Shown in pieces: positions 44,000-56,496 of a stretch of 64,000 nt of DNA. The stretch is from positions 18,358,154-18,422,153 of the forward strand of contig NC_087091.1 of NCBI RefSeq assembly GCF_963855985.1, given 5' to 3'. Position 1 is the stretch's first letter. The number at the start of each line of letters is the position of its first letter. The notes under the pieces were generated by a model, which ran no database searches, was not told where the DNA came from, and worked only from the letters and a program-made list of their open reading frames with translations. The DNA comes from Ostrinia nubilalis. Taxonomy: Eukaryota; Arthropoda; Insecta; Lepidoptera; Crambidae. Made by a program: the position numbers and the translations under genes.

Positions 44000-45178
44000 A
44001 TGTTTTAGTAATGTTTTTCAAACATACACACATTTAAGGCTTGGTATTTCTGCTAAAGTAGGTATTTTGCGCTGTCAAAATCTGCGCGCGCAATTGTTCG
44101 CCGAAAACAGCGCGCCAAAGAGCTCCCGCCACAATTTCCAGCTACACAGTATAGAAATACGCAGTTGGTTAGGTTAGGTTGACTTCCTTCCGTTCAAGCG
44201 TCACACTCACAGCACTTTCTAATACAAATTATATCCAAGTGATACAAATTAAAACAACTTTCAGAATTTTTGGGAATATATTTTAGAATCGAATAAATTA
44301 ATATAAAATATAACTGCCAAAGTAAACACGGTTCAAAGAGGCGTGGCGTCACCCGACCTTCCGGAAGTTCCGCGTCGGCCAAAATAATTTCAAGATTACG
44401 TCACCCGACCTATGGGAAGGTCATCGGGAGCTTGAGCGATTGGAAAAACATTTTATGATCAGTTACTCGTAGTAGCGATTATTTAGAGCTTGGATAATAA
44501 ATTATAGTTATTGCAATTCACGAAACTTTGCATGTGATTAATTACATTAATCAGTACACGCATCAATTTTGTTCAGTCTTTTTGTTTATTAATAAATAAA
44601 AATATTTGTTTGTATTGATCTGGGTGTTTTCTTTCCATAATTTATGTATAACGTATGTATCGAAAATCACTATGAGCATCACAATTTGAGATTTCACTTG
44701 ACATTGATTGCAATCTGACATGGAGTTTTCAAACACTTGTAAAAATAAAAAGTAATTAAATCAAAAGCAGTAAGTATCTAGTATTGATATCAACTTCGAA
44801 GCAAATGACTCCCAAAATAACTTTCTACCCCTTTTACACGTTTGTCATGAATTATAATATTAAGGAATTGTTGAGCAAAATTTCAAGTAGATTGAACCAA
44901 AAAATCACTTTGTCCCATACAAACTTTGCCCCCTTTTTTCACCCCCTTCATTTCATGACCCCATTTCGGAAAATCGGATGCCTACGTCATACAAAGAACA
45001 CACCTTCCAACTTTCAGGTCTCTACGATATCCGTCAGTCATTTAGGACAAAGCATTTTTATTAGTTGTCCAATACTCTATCGTTCCAGGTATGTCATTGA
45101 CAGGAGGGCGCTACTATCTTAATGGGTTATTTATAAATGCTAAATAGTAAATATTAGTTTGGATTGTGAAATATCCTA
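44000..45178. other. Non-coding stretch, partly repeat-like
   Basis: A CpG-rich stretch with a doubled CACCCGACCT (44350, 44403) and a short GGTTAGGTTAGGTT. The AT-rich open frame at 44784-45122 reads in a segment (CCCATACAAACTTTGCCCCC, CGGAAAATCGGATGCCTACG) that looks like a dispersed repeat. No gene supported. Confidence 0.35.
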
Positions 45179-45544
45179 TCCTACTAATATTATGAAGGCG
45201 AAAGTTTGGATGTCTGGATGTCATGATGTCTGGATGTCTGGATGTTTGTTACTCTTTCGCGCAAAAACTACTTAACGGATTTTGTTGAAACTTTACAGTA
45301 TAATTGTTTATAACCCAGATTAACATATAAGCTAACTTATGATGATATGTGACAAATAAATAAGACGTGTCTAAAAAGCGCCATCTACCTATCGTCATTG
45401 GTTAAAATCTACAGCGCTGGACAAACTACTGTATAACGTTCGTAAATATTCATTCGGGGGAAGCCGTGAAACGCCATCTATGAACATGATATCTAACGGG
45501 AGTAAAACGAGGTCCACGCGAACGAAGTCGCGGGCGGCCGCTAG
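45179..45544 (+). mobile_element. Chimeric Helitron: Lep1 head, other family's tail
   Basis: It starts TCCTACTAATATTATGAAGG and follows the Lep1 pattern to ATGTGACAAAT. It then changes to other sequence (AAAGCGCCATCTACC, GAAACGCCATCTATGAAC) and ends GGTCCACGCGAACGAAGTCG then CGGGCGGCCGCTAG, the 3' end of the family at 32003-32395. Flanks are A and T. Confidence 0.75.
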
Positions 45545-45960
45545 TTTATAATAGGTAGCTTTCCCTCCGCAACCTTATGGGTATTCCATGTATGTGTCTT
45601 TTAACTGATTTCTGTTAAACATTTCAAGTAAAATTTGTCCAGTTATAACTCCATTTACATCTGCATCTGTAAACAAGGGTTCATGTTCTCCAGACCAGAC
45701 GCCGAGTAAACAGAATCGTCTTTCAGTGACGTGCAGTTGCCCCTATATTTGACCCACTGACCTAATATTTTATTATTTATTGGTATCAGTGTGCTCTTCT
45801 AAAGAGTGTAAGACGATTGTATGTAGGTACTATTAAAATGTAATTTTAACTATTGGTTTTGTCTCATATTTGAGGAATGTACTATGTATCATGAGTAGAA
45901 TCTTCGTTTAAAAGGATGCGAACCATTTAAATTTCAATAGGTAGACAAAATTGATAATTC
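45545..45960. other. Non-coding stretch
   Basis: Nothing recognised. Confidence 0.4.
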
Positions 45961-46167
45961 TTAATTATCAAACATTTTAGCTTTCTCCAGTAACACTGAT
46001 ATTATTATACTGTGACTCATCAAAGTCATCATTGTCAAAAATATTGACAAATCGCGAACTGTCACGTCCAACAAACTGACACGCGTCCGTCCTCCGTAAG
46101 CGCCACCGCGCGACTGATTGAGATTGTCCAAGCCGTCATGGACGATTTTTTCCACATTTTTTAACAT
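45961..46167 (-). CDS. Hypothetical small protein, 68 aa
   Basis: A true ATG opens MLKNVEKIVHDGLDNLNQSR, then a basic and Gly-rich run (GGAYGGRTR), then LLDVTVRDLSIFL and a hydrophobic C-terminal half. The composition is coding-like, with CpG-rich codons in the middle, but there is no splice, polyadenylation or family support. It could be an exon remnant or chance. Confidence 0.22.
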   Translation of the reverse strand: MLKNVEKIVHDGLDNLNQSRGGAYGGRTRVSLLDVTVRDLSIFLTMMTLMSHSIIISVLLEKAKMFDN

Positions 46168-49100
46168 AGTAACTAAATAAGACGCAATATAAAAATTTCA
46201 TCCGTTAAAAGCCCTCAAGTTATTTCTGAACTTTAGTTTAGTAAAAGATTTAGAATCTCAAATCGCTTATTTTAAAAATAAAACCTTAAATAGAAAACGA
46301 ATAGAGGTAACTTTGGGAATTTATTCTATCGAGTCAACTTCATCAAATCGTGTTTCCATCCGTTAATAGCCCTAGAAAATATCCTCAACTATGCCCAATA
46401 AAAATCTTAGCCTTTAATTTTACTGTTTAGTACCTCAAAAATGAAAAATGAAAACCTCATTTTCGCCATTTTCTCTGCTACCCGGCCTTAAATTGTATTT
46501 GTGTTTTCTCTGTAAGTGGATTTGTAAATTCTTTTGAGAAAATAAATGTCTTTAACCGTAATAATAATAGCTTTAGATAATAGATTTCAATAGTCCGGAC
46601 AAACTAAAATCTAGACCTACAAGGGTTGTGGTTTTTTTTTTCAGTTTGTTTAATAGATTTTAAATTAGAACTTAGCTAAACATCAAATAATTCTAGATAC
46701 CGTGTAGGTACCTAGCCTCGCATTAAATCAAGGTTCTTTGTTACCTGTTTGTTTCCGTCTGCAAACCAAGACATAGAACGAGATTAGATTTAAGTCGGGA
46801 CACGAGTAAAAGCTTTACAAAACTAATCTATCTTTAAAAGGTAAAGATCACAAAGTATACAGCTTTAGTGAAATCCTCTTTAGAACTAACTTAGTAATCG
46901 TGGTCAAAGTTCAGCGGATTTTGCCGTGAAATAGAGTCTCAAAGTAGGTAAATATAAGTTGTATACAAATAAAAGAAGTTGCAGATTATTTAACAATAAA
47001 TTAATATTATGCGTAAAAATCATTCAGATCGAATAAATGTAATGTAGAAATCTATAGGGGAGGCGTAGATATAATTATTCAGCAGTAAATGTCATGTGGC
47101 TGAAATAATGATGATAATGATAAAATACATTAATCTTATATGCAGTTTCTGTGTAAGTAATCCCTATGCACTTTGTCTTAAACATCCTCGTTTCATTGTT
47201 GTTACATGATTTAATTCAAAATCTCAATTTACAGAGTAAAATCTGCAGTTAACTAAGATTTAGTCCCTCCTCTAGCTTAAGCACACTTTTGTCAAACATC
47301 ACTAAGGTAATTGCTAAAGAGGTCGGCGGTAATCGAGAGGGTTAATAAACAGGATCGCGCTGTGTTCCAGCATATAAAATAACAGCAATTAGGCTTAATA
47401 TAACCGCGCTCTACGGCCGCCTACGGGCGACCGCGAAAACTGGCGAGCGAGGAATTTTAATAGGCACTTTTGGGAATTTTCTAGTCCAATTTTGTATGAT
47501 ATTTGGCCTCAAACAAACAAAGCAATTACTCGAATAAATTGTTGATTTAACGTTAGATTCCTCATGAATTGTATTTTTTTATAATTAAGTTTCCCGGTAC
47601 GAATGTGTAAGAAAAGGATTAGGTGCTCAATGGCTCAATTATCGACTTATAAACGATCGCTGGCAGTGATTAAATAAAAAAGCAAGCTCGTGCTTATTGG
47701 CATTCATTTTGGTAGGTTTAGGTTCAGCAGTAGACTAAATAACTACTGAAACCTAAAATAATGATTGTATAGAATGACTGTAGAAAAATCCCCTGTATCA
47801 AGACGTAGTAGGTACGTAGTAGTATGAAAGTGCATTTTAAAGAATGAATTTTAGGTTCGCAGCGTACGCGTCGGCCCACTAGGTATGTGTTATACGCAAA
47901 GTTTGCGCGGCACCGGCACCTGGTATTAATTTCCCGGCGGAGGGTTAAAACGGGAAAATTCCCGCTAACCGGCTACACAGGAAGACGGACAAATTAACAA
48001 GAACATTGTTAAATTGGACAAAAAAGTCCCCTCGCGAGCTAACGCGGACAACGCAGGAGATTGTACCTGTAATGTGGGTTGTGTATTTGAATTATGAGGA
48101 CTTATTTAATTAAGAGTGGGAATAGGAAACGTATTTAATATTTAAATGTGTTGGGAACTATGCAAATGTAATCCGAGCGTGCTATTTCGTTTTGGCGGAA
48201 TGTTCACCTTGTTGAATTGTAATTTATGCTAGAATTTTATATTTATTGTCACTGCAGTGGCGTTTAGATTTATTTTAAATCTGCCTTTTCCCGATAGAAT
48301 AAAAATATATCTAAGAGTGAAATGTATGAATAGTAGAGACGTGCGTGTTTATTTAAATAAAATGATTTACGACCTATTTAAATAAAATAACAAGTTTTGA
48401 GACTCTCTGAAATTACAATGAAAACAAAAATATTTTTTTTTTATTTTATTAAAATGAACAATAAATTAACAGACTTCAACTTTTCACTAGACGCACCTCA
48501 CTACAGCTTCTACTAAAACAAGTGCCACCACATCAAAGGGACATAAAGAGCAAGTCACGGCAATACAGAATCAATCGGCCGCCGCGCCGCCCCCTCGGGA
48601 CAGCTTCTGATTGCGAGACCGATTGCCCGATATCTTCATTTTATTACGTGTTAACTGCGCCCAGTTAATTGGGGTATTTGCGGCCCTTCTGGGAAAAATT
48701 ACTTCGTTTAGCCAACAATAATTTGGGGAAAAATGGATAACACTTCATTAATATCACCCTTTTGCGGGTTTTATGGGGAAATTATGTGTTTAGATATATT
48801 TTACTGTGAGAGAATATACAGTTATTGTTTTCACAGTTGATATGATTTGGTATTCAGTAAGACCACACGGGTAAATTTTAATTACTCACATTTGAAGCCG
48901 GGGTCGCCAATCACTAATAATGTAAAACAAGAATAATGAAACATTCACGAATAATGAAAAAATGGCAGCTTATATTACAAACTTTGTAACCTTTCGGGCT
49001 AGGTGTATTTCGTTTCCAATGGTACTTAAAATTATAATTACACAAAGTACCCTTTGCCCTTGTAGTTTCTAAATTCAAATATAATATTACGGGTAGGTAA

Positions 49101-49395
49101 CAGTCTGTTTGAATATTACCTTAAAATGTGACCCTTAAGCTAACAAAAGCTAAGGTTTTGACCCTCGAAACAAGGGCAAGCCTTTCATTGCTTATTTCAA
49201 CAATTTCGCCGCGTCTTAAAATCATCAATTCAGTTCTGACAGACTCGTTTCAACTTAGGGCTAGCAGACTTTTTAGAAACAGTTGAACTCGTTCTTTACA
49301 GTTTGAAGGACAATTTCAAGAAATAACGAGTCCATTTAGCACGATCAAAATAAATGTGTAAACAAAATCTGAACTCTACGATGAATGACTAACTT
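46168..49395. other. Long non-coding stretch
   Basis: CpG-rich islands at 47390-47450, 47860-48000 and 48570-48640 beside TTAATTA- and TTAATTGG-type motifs. No exon recognised. Confidence 0.4.
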
Positions 49396-49452
49396 TGTTC
49401 GTTCATTTCAGCCAGATAACATCCACTACTGGACAAAGGCCTCTCCCAATTA
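49396..49452 (-). mobile_element. RTE-type LINE, 3'-terminal fragment
   Basis: TTTGTTCGTTCATTTCAGCC, then CATCCACTACTGGACAAAGG and CCTCTCCCAA. An inverted, degenerate tail. Confidence 0.65.
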
Positions 49453-50413
49453 ATAAATAATTTGTGAATGACTAGCTTTTCAACAAAGTAAAATTATATT
49501 TTATTTATTAAACAATGTTTCAATAGCATTGAATACTAGACTAACTATTGGCAAGCAAAAATTATGTAGGTATGTATTTTTTGTGGTTTCACAAAATTCC
49601 CGTAAATTTTTTCCAATTAATAAACAACAAATTTTCCGGAAAATATCAATCACGCGTCAGCCCTACCCTCTTGGGCGGTCTGTAGGCAGATTGTCAGTTT
49701 ATTCAACACTTAAGTTTTTGCGAATTGACTCGGGAAGTTGAGTTCCTTAAGTGTTTCGGGCTGCGTCGGCTTCTTTAAAAACTGTTGAATAAAAATTTGG
49801 TTTCAGTTAACTTATGCTCAAGCACGGACGAGAAAGTTCAGTCAGTTATTAGAATGAACTTTTGAACTGAGTATGTTTTATATTTTAATTTTTCGCAACT
49901 GGTCATTGTATGGTTTTTGCTTCTCCTTCAAAGTGAAATTTACATACATGGTTCTAATTATAAAATGTATAATTTGCTGAATTTTGTTATCAACTCGTTA
50001 CTCGTTTTTAATTAATGATGATTATATTATCTCAATAACCATTTTTCAACAATAAAAAATATTTATGAGGTCTTATTTCTACTCAGGAATCGTTTTGAAA
50101 AGTTTGCCTTCATGTCCTTGACAACACAAGCTTTTAAATTCAAATGAGCACGAGATACGTTCCCTTTCGCGTCTCAAAGAACAACGTCTAAACTTGTTCG
50201 TATGAGCGCGACAGTTACAAACGTTTTTCATTAAAGTAATGAATGAGGCCTTTATAGTTTTCCTTTACGTGTCCTGTACTTTACAAGTCGTTAAAGTAAT
50301 TGTGACCCATATTGCTCAAGTTAGCATAGTACAGTTGGCATCCAAAACATCTGACATACTTCAAGGCACAGACGACGGAACGTCAAGCAGACAACCGTGG
50401 CAACTTATGCGGC
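49453..50413. other. Non-coding stretch
   Basis: Nothing recognised. Confidence 0.4.
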
Positions 50414-50416
50414 TTA

Positions 50417-50565
50417 GGGTGGATTCGACCAAACAAGAATAAATATTAGTATCTGAACAAATCATCAGTTATTCGACATTTTGACATAATTTCCCATACT
50501 GAAACTGTCAATGTGCCAGTTATACCAGGAGTTATTCTCGGATAAAAGTTTGGCCGAGTCGGGCC
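50417..50565. mobile_element. MITE (GATTCGACC family), 149 bp, TSD TTA
   Basis: The ends are GGGTGGATTCGACCAAAC and GTTTGGCCGAGTCGGGCC. TTA flanks both sides (50414-50416, 50566-50568). It is in the opposite orientation to the 16621-16768 copy and shares CCAGGAGTTATTCTCGGATA (inverted) with it. Confidence 0.85.
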
Positions 50566-50568
50566 TTA

Positions 50569-51557
50569 ATAAATTTATTTTGCAACCATAGGTTTAAATG
50601 AAATAACATGTAAATGCACTTCAAATCACTTTTATTTTAAAAAATATACGAGTCTTATTACAATAAAATCCAACAATTAAAAATAACAAACAATAATTAT
50701 TTCAAAGTATCGTATTGTCAGGTTTATGAAGTTAAAATATTGAAATCATCAATTTCAGGAAACGAAATTTAAATTTACCAAAACCATTGAATCTATTGAA
50801 ACGCATCACACAGAACGTTATTGTATTGTTAATATTTCGGCATCAGCTAATAAAAACGAAGAGTATTTTTGTTCCACTGTACTAGGTTTCAGCCGTAGAG
50901 TAAACTTGAAACTAGAAAAGCCTTAGCGTTATAGACATAAAGTCTATTTCACAAAGATAGGATAGAGTGAAGTTAACTGAGCGATGTGTAGGGCGAGGAT
51001 GGGTGGAGGGAGCAGACGTATGTACTTAAAGTTATTTACCTCTTTTCAGCGGTAGCTGCTGCTTAAAGTCTTGAAGTCTCATAAGTAGAAATATTCCTGA
51101 TATTAACGACGTTATGAATAGGTATAAAAAAGAGACAAATCACGTGATTAATTTGCTTCATAATGTTATTCGTTGCACAAAAATAATGTAATTGGTATTG
51201 ATTCAGTTCGTAGTTTAATTCAGTACTTAATAAATGCTTTTTGCCGTAATAGATATCCAACACGAGTGGTGTATATTGTCTTTAAGCAAACATGCGACCT
51301 AACATACTCGTACTAATACTAATATGTGGTCACGTGATAAATAGATATCACTAGTATTTTACAGCACTAGCGGTACGGTTAGCGTCAGCACGTGTCGGGC
51401 ATACGCCGCCCGTTCATCACGGCGGGTCTGCGGGACCCGCTAATTACCTGTATAGTTTAAATTCCGCCCGCCTTAACCTCCCCGCGGAAAAAATACGACC
51501 CAAAGCTTACAAAATATTTCAGAGTTATGAAAATACTAATTTATTTTTGATTACACA
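50569..51557. other. Non-coding stretch
   Basis: CpG-rich patch at 51365-51490. A minus-strand CAGCAGCTACCGCTGAAAAG|AG/GTAAAT donor-like site near 51045 has no good acceptor. Confidence 0.35.
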
Positions 51558-51735
51558 CGCATAAATGTAAATGTATCTTTATGGATGTTTCTTACTCTTT
51601 CATGGAAAACTACTGAACTGATTCTGATGAAACCCTACAGTATTATTGTTTAAACATCACAATAACTTTGTAGGCTATAATTATAACGATTTATGACAAA
51701 CTAAATTTACGCAGGTGAAGTCGCGGTAAAAGTTT
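51558..51735 (+). mobile_element. Degenerate Lep1-like Helitron
   Basis: ACGCATAAATGTAAATGTAT, then CTGATGAAACCCTACAGTAT and GACAAACTAAATTTACGCAG, ending GTGAAGTCGCGG. The terminal CTAG is lost. Confidence 0.55.
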
Positions 51736-53843
51736 TTACTCAACTGCACCAGAGGGAGGGTTATGTTTTTGAATAGATGTTCACTGTTCATGAGAATATC
51801 AGCACTATATGATATGAAAATACAAAATTATTGTGATTGATCTTGGTACAAATATACTTGAAATTTATATCACGTAGCATTTGCACTGTGCATGATTCAA
51901 TTCTAATGCTTAACTTGATTTTGAATTTTCGCCTTTTATTATTCTACGTGGTGAAATCAACACTGTCTACGTTAGGTGAATTTATATGAACTGCTTGAAT
52001 CAAAACTTTAATATTTTGACGGACATTTTTGACAAAAACATAACCGTTGCTGTATTGAGATGCTATTGGTAGAGCTATGTAGTATAAACTCATTATACTT
52101 GTCACAGAATAATGTAAAATATGTATTAAATAAAAGTTGAAAAAGTAGGAAAGATAAAGATAAAAATCTTAACTATTATCCGTATTAAAATATTCCCAAG
52201 GGTTTATCGAACTATATTTGCCTCAGATTTACTTAGCGCAGAACTATCGGTCACAAGCCGACAACTTTTCTATGCCAACTTAGTACTCAACATTAAAGTT
52301 AGAAGTGACGCAGTGATAATGGCGAGTGGAAACAATTCAATATTTACAAGAATTTGTCTGTCCTGACTGATCCACCAACCAAAAATTATTACGTACATAT
52401 AACTTTAAAAGCCACCTTAACTCCACGTCTTAATATTTTAGATGTTGACTACTTATCCAAGAAAACAAACTTTCTAGCTTAAATTTCATTGAATTTAAAA
52501 CTATAAATTGCCAGATTTTTATCTCTCTCCAAAGTTTAATAAATATTTTAATAGCAATACCAAAAACACGACTCCAGCATGCAAAGCCGTGGGGAACACC
52601 TAGTCGCAAATAAAGCCCGAACACACAAACACACGGCGCTCGTGCGCGTCACTTTTGATCAGTGCCTATTAGCCTTTATATTGTTTTTACTTTTTTCATT
52701 TGGTCCAAGTTAAAAGATAAAGACTAGATAAACATAAAGCTTCATTACTATACTCCTCTTTTTAAATGGAAACACCAGAATAAGTTTCTAAATTCTTGTG
52801 GAGAGCTGCATTTTAGAGATAATTAACAATAGCTCGTAGAGTCTTAACGGATCTTTTCTGATTCCATCTCGTTAATCATCATCTTTGTGATCAGACTTAA
52901 CATTATTTCTGCTGTCACTTATCCCTCGCTCCGCGTAACGTCTCGCGCTCGTGAAGTGGGTCCCAAATTGACGTCCATCGCTCTATTAAGCGCGAAGCCT
53001 CGCTTTTAATGTTTCGCAGACGTCCCCCCCTGTTACAGAGGCCGTGTTTGGGAATATTGCCCCGTTCTCCTCTCGTTTGTCAGTAGTGCTGAAGTTGAGT
53101 TAAAAATGAAATGCCATTTTTGTGAGCGATAGCCTTTTGAATTTTCGTTCTTGAATATAGTTGAATTTTGGAAAATATTATACGAGTAGTAGGTACGACC
53201 ATTGCACAGTGTTTTATCAAGACCATTTTTGGACATGGCCTTTTTAATCAAAAAGCGGTTAGTTATGGCGATTTAAATGATAGCTACGAAATCCCTATTT
53301 AGCTAGCATGTCTCTAGTTTTTACAAAAGATATTCTCGAAAATTGACTATTTTCAATCCGGAAATATTTAAAAAACTGTTATTTCTGTTAAACTAAGCAT
53401 GTCAACCAATTACAATGTTAAGTACATAGATGGAGTATCTTTTTTGCCAATTGTCTGGAAAATTCCAGACGCATAATATGACTTTACCACAACAATGTAG
53501 TCACATAACAATAAATAGACTAGATAATGAATTAACAAAATAGTTATTTAACTGCCGCGATGCCAAGTTAATTAATTAACATTTGCTCCAACAATAACAT
53601 CATGCAGGTAATCTGCTTAAGCTGCTGGATTTACAGCAAATTATTTACACACATTGCGACTGCCATTACTTTTGTATAAATCAATTTTAAATTCTGTTCT
53701 GCATTAACATGACATATTTTAATCATTATTCATTCAATGAATTGAGCGGTAAATCAAAATCCAATCTATCGGGCGCTAGCGAAATTAAACAATAAAAATT
53801 ATAGCGAAATTTCAATTCTCATTTAACAGCATCTAGCAAATAT
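51736..53843. other. Long non-coding stretch
   Basis: CpG patch at 52925-53000; nothing else recognised. Confidence 0.4.
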
Positions 53844-54243
53844 TTACGTCGTCGTATAATGATATAGAACGGTCCACCCTCTGTTTCCTTTCATAACCGC
53901 TTTCAAATACCCTGTGACCCAATTGTTGCTGTTCATTTCTCTAAGCAATACCCAATTTGAGGATACATCGCCGCTTTGATCAGATGATTCTGGCAGATGT
54001 TTTCGAAGAGCAAGCGATGAAGTGGTCGCACAAAGATCGTACCGCAACGATGATATCGTCAAAATATATCACAGTAGAAGATCCACGATTGAGACGTACA
54101 AATGTTTGGAGTGGGATTACTTTCCAATTGGAACGTGCCTACGAAGACGGCCGCGGATCCAGTTATTTGAGTTTCAATTATCGACGGGCTCTGAGCAAAT
54201 ACTCATCGGATTGAGTTACGTTATGCATATTAGCGGACGATGA
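53844..54243. other. Region open in several frames, coding status unknown
   Basis: Minus 53844-54062 (SLRYDLCATTSSLALRKHLP, then SNWVLLREMNSNNWVTGYLK), plus 53957-54214 (QMILADVFEEQAMKWSHKD) and a further plus frame to 54243 are all open and read like protein. None has both an ATG in good context and clear splice sites. It may be an old coding or transposon fragment. It abuts the truncated LINE at 54321. Confidence 0.3.
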
Positions 54244-54320
54244 TCCGCGGGCCTTTTTGGACAAATTTTATAGGACCCGATGACCGCTGCAAAATTGTGG
54301 ATTTGGGTTAGATTGTTTGA

Positions 54321-55055
54321 TTTAATAATTTACAACTCAATGCAAAGAAAACAAAATGTATAAAATTCTCTTTGCCTAACGTAAAAACAGTTAGTACTCA
54401 AATAGAACTTAATAATAATGCAATCGATCTGGTAGACTCTACTGTATTTCTGGGAATTACCCTGGATTCAAAACTCCAGTGGGGCCCCCATATAGAAACT
54501 CTGGCGGGAAAGCTCAGCTCAGCGGCTTTTGCAATAAAAAGGATACGGTCATTAACCGATGTTTCAACAGCTCGCTTAGTCTACTTTAGCTACTTTCATA
54601 GCCTAATGTCATATGGAATCATGCTATGGGGCAAAGCTGCAGATTTTGAAACAATATTTATTTTGCAAAAACGCGCGATAAGATACTTGTATAAAATGAA
54701 AGCAAGAGCATCCCTTAGAGAATTGTTTAAAGAAATTGGCATTCTCACGGCCGCTTCACAATACATCTTAAACTGTATTCTATTTATTCAAAAAAATATT
54801 ACTGAATTCAAAAAGAAAAGTGATATTCACCAAATTAACACTAGAAATAAAAATAAATTGGCTATACCCGCTTTTAGACTTAATAAAGTGTTTGCCTCTT
54901 TTATGGGACAAGGTATCCATTTTTATAACAAAGTCCCTGATAAATATAAAGAGCTACCGTATAATAAATTTAAAGATATAGTTAAAGATCACATGCTTAA
55001 AAAAGCCTATTATACAACTCGAGATTTTCTTAATGATAAGTCATCCTGGGAGTAG
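54321..55055 (+). pseudogene. CR1/Jockey-type LINE, reverse transcriptase C-terminal part (5' truncated)
   Basis: Reads FNNLQLNAKKTKCIKFSLPN, then VFLGITLDSKLQWGPHIETL, then MSYGIMLWGKAADFETIFIL-QKRAIRYL, the thumb and C-terminal region of CR1/Jockey-type polymerases (N-x-L-x-L-N-x-x-K-T-x-x, F-L-G-x-x-x-D-x-x-L-x-W-x-x-H, Y-G-x-x-x-W-G, Q-K-x-x-x-R). It is open for 245 codons to a TAG at 55053-55055, with a stop just before 54321 marking the truncation. The catalytic palm (F/Y-x-D-D) is missing. The intact remaining frame suggests moderate age. Confidence 0.88.
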
Positions 55056-55769
55056 GATTATGGTCCTCTCATGCTCGCACTAAAAAGAATTAAAATGAAA
55101 AGTAATGTATAAACTCATAATAATTTCTCAAATGTTATAGTGTCATGCTTCTCAATCTGGACTGTTACTTAGCTTTATTATTAGTTTTTTTATTTTAAAG
55201 AGATAACTTGGAATTGTCATTCTCACTAAAATGTCTCTGGGGTGGTGGCGTAGTGAGGCGGGTCGTTACATTCCCTCTAATATGGTCGAGTGAAGCGATG
55301 GCTGGTTCACTCGTCATGTCTGTGAACAGGCGCTGCTTTCGGGGACTGGTCAATCCAAGTTATTCAAATTTATGTATGCGAGTCATTTCTACTAGTATCT
55401 TAATATGTAAGTCTAGATATTAGCACGTCACTACCTTGTTTAATATACCACGCAATCTTGTATACCCATTCTTATAAGATACACCATACAAGAATGCATG
55501 GTAAATTCAGTGAACTGCTCCTGAATCGAATGTACCTACTACTACTATTTCTATTTATTTATATTAACCGGCAGACAGTGGTGACTGAGTTTGTTGCGGC
55601 GCTTCTTCTCAGCACTTGCCAAATGTTGGTCTCGAAGCGCTGGTAGGGTAAAAAGATTATGAGACATGTAGAGGCTCCTTAAGAGCAAAATGACGATTTG
55701 TAAGAACTATTTATTAGTCCAAACAAATAAAGAAATTTTGACTTTTGACTTTTTTTTTTTGACTTTTGG
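55056..55769 (+). mobile_element. Presumed 3' UTR and tail of the same LINE
   Basis: Ends with GTGACTGAGTTTGTTGCGGC, GCTTCTTCTCAGCAC, AATAAAG and a (TTTTGAC)n tail, a lepidopteran LINE 3' end. Continuity with the frame above is inferred from orientation and distance; the middle (55200-55500) is unassigned. Confidence 0.5.
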
Positions 55770-56195
55770 ATTCGGGCCACGAAGTATTTTTTATTCGTAA
55801 AACTTACTATGATAAAATAAAAGTTATAGATACCTAAGTTAAGTAGCGATAAATTAATTACATAAATTACATCCACCATAACTTTAGAAAAGGTCAATAA
55901 TTTATTAAAGGCACCTACTACTACGCTACAAGTATTTTTGCAAACAGCAAAATAAGGCAAACGAGATAACTGTTAACAGTAGGCAGGATTTATTTAGCTG
56001 CAGTATAAAAGACAAGTTCCAGGAAAGATCGTCAAGTAGTGAGGGATGGGCCTGTCCCGCGGCTGTCGCAATAAACAACGGCCGGGAGCTTGAGACTAAA
56101 GCGCGTCGCATGCAGCCCGACGAGCGTGGGCCGGGACACATTACTCATGGCATTCAAACTGTGGACATATTGCAATATTTAACATTTATTTTCTA
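55770..56195. other. Non-coding stretch
   Basis: CpG patch at 56040-56140; nothing recognised. Confidence 0.35.
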
Positions 56196-56245
56196 CTAGC
56201 TGTGCCCGCGACTTCGTACGCGTGAAATTAGTTTGAATAATATTT
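56196..56245 (-). mobile_element. Helitron 3'-end fragment
   Basis: CTAGCTGTGCCCGCGACTTC, then GTACGCGTGAAATTAGTTTG. A truncated copy related to the CTAGCT...CCGCG families. Confidence 0.5.
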
Positions 56246-56299
56246 CCCGTTTTTGCAACATTTTTCATTACCACTCTCCGCCCCTATTGCCTGATGGTT

Positions 56300-56496
56300 A
56301 TCATCATCTCAGCCATAGGTCGTCCACTGCTGAACATAGGCCTCCCCCAATGCTAGAATGCTGTGCCCGACAGGGTCCATAATTGTATCTTATAAAACCA
56401 TACATACCACCTCTGTAACATTATGGATGCAATAAAGAATTGAGTATTGAATGCTTTCCATGTTGCCCGGTTGGCAGCGGCCTGCGTCCAGGCTAG
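56300..56496 (-). mobile_element. RTE-type LINE 3' end, interrupted
   Basis: TATCATCATCTCAGCCATAG, then GGCCTCCCCCAATGCT, then, after a 95-bp insertion, AATGCTTTCCATGTTGCCCG and GGCCTGCGTCCAGG. It has the same structure as 43840-43995. Confidence 0.8.
56355..56449 (+). mobile_element. LINE 3'-tail insertion inside the RTE copy, TSD AATGCT
   Basis: A 95-bp insert containing CCCGACAGGGTCCATAATTG, then ACCTCTGTAACATTATGGAT, GCAATAAAG and an ATTGAGTATTG tail. AATGCT is duplicated on both sides (56349-56354, 56450-56455). A heavily 5'-truncated non-LTR element. Confidence 0.8.

Noticed and set aside
44166..44181. GGTTAGGTTAGGTT, resembling the insect telomere repeat TTAGG
   Set aside because: Fewer than three units inside unrelated sequence; common by chance in insect DNA.
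44784..45122. 112-codon plus-strand frame
   Set aside because: Low-complexity, AT-rich reading of what looks like a dispersed repeat; no family match.
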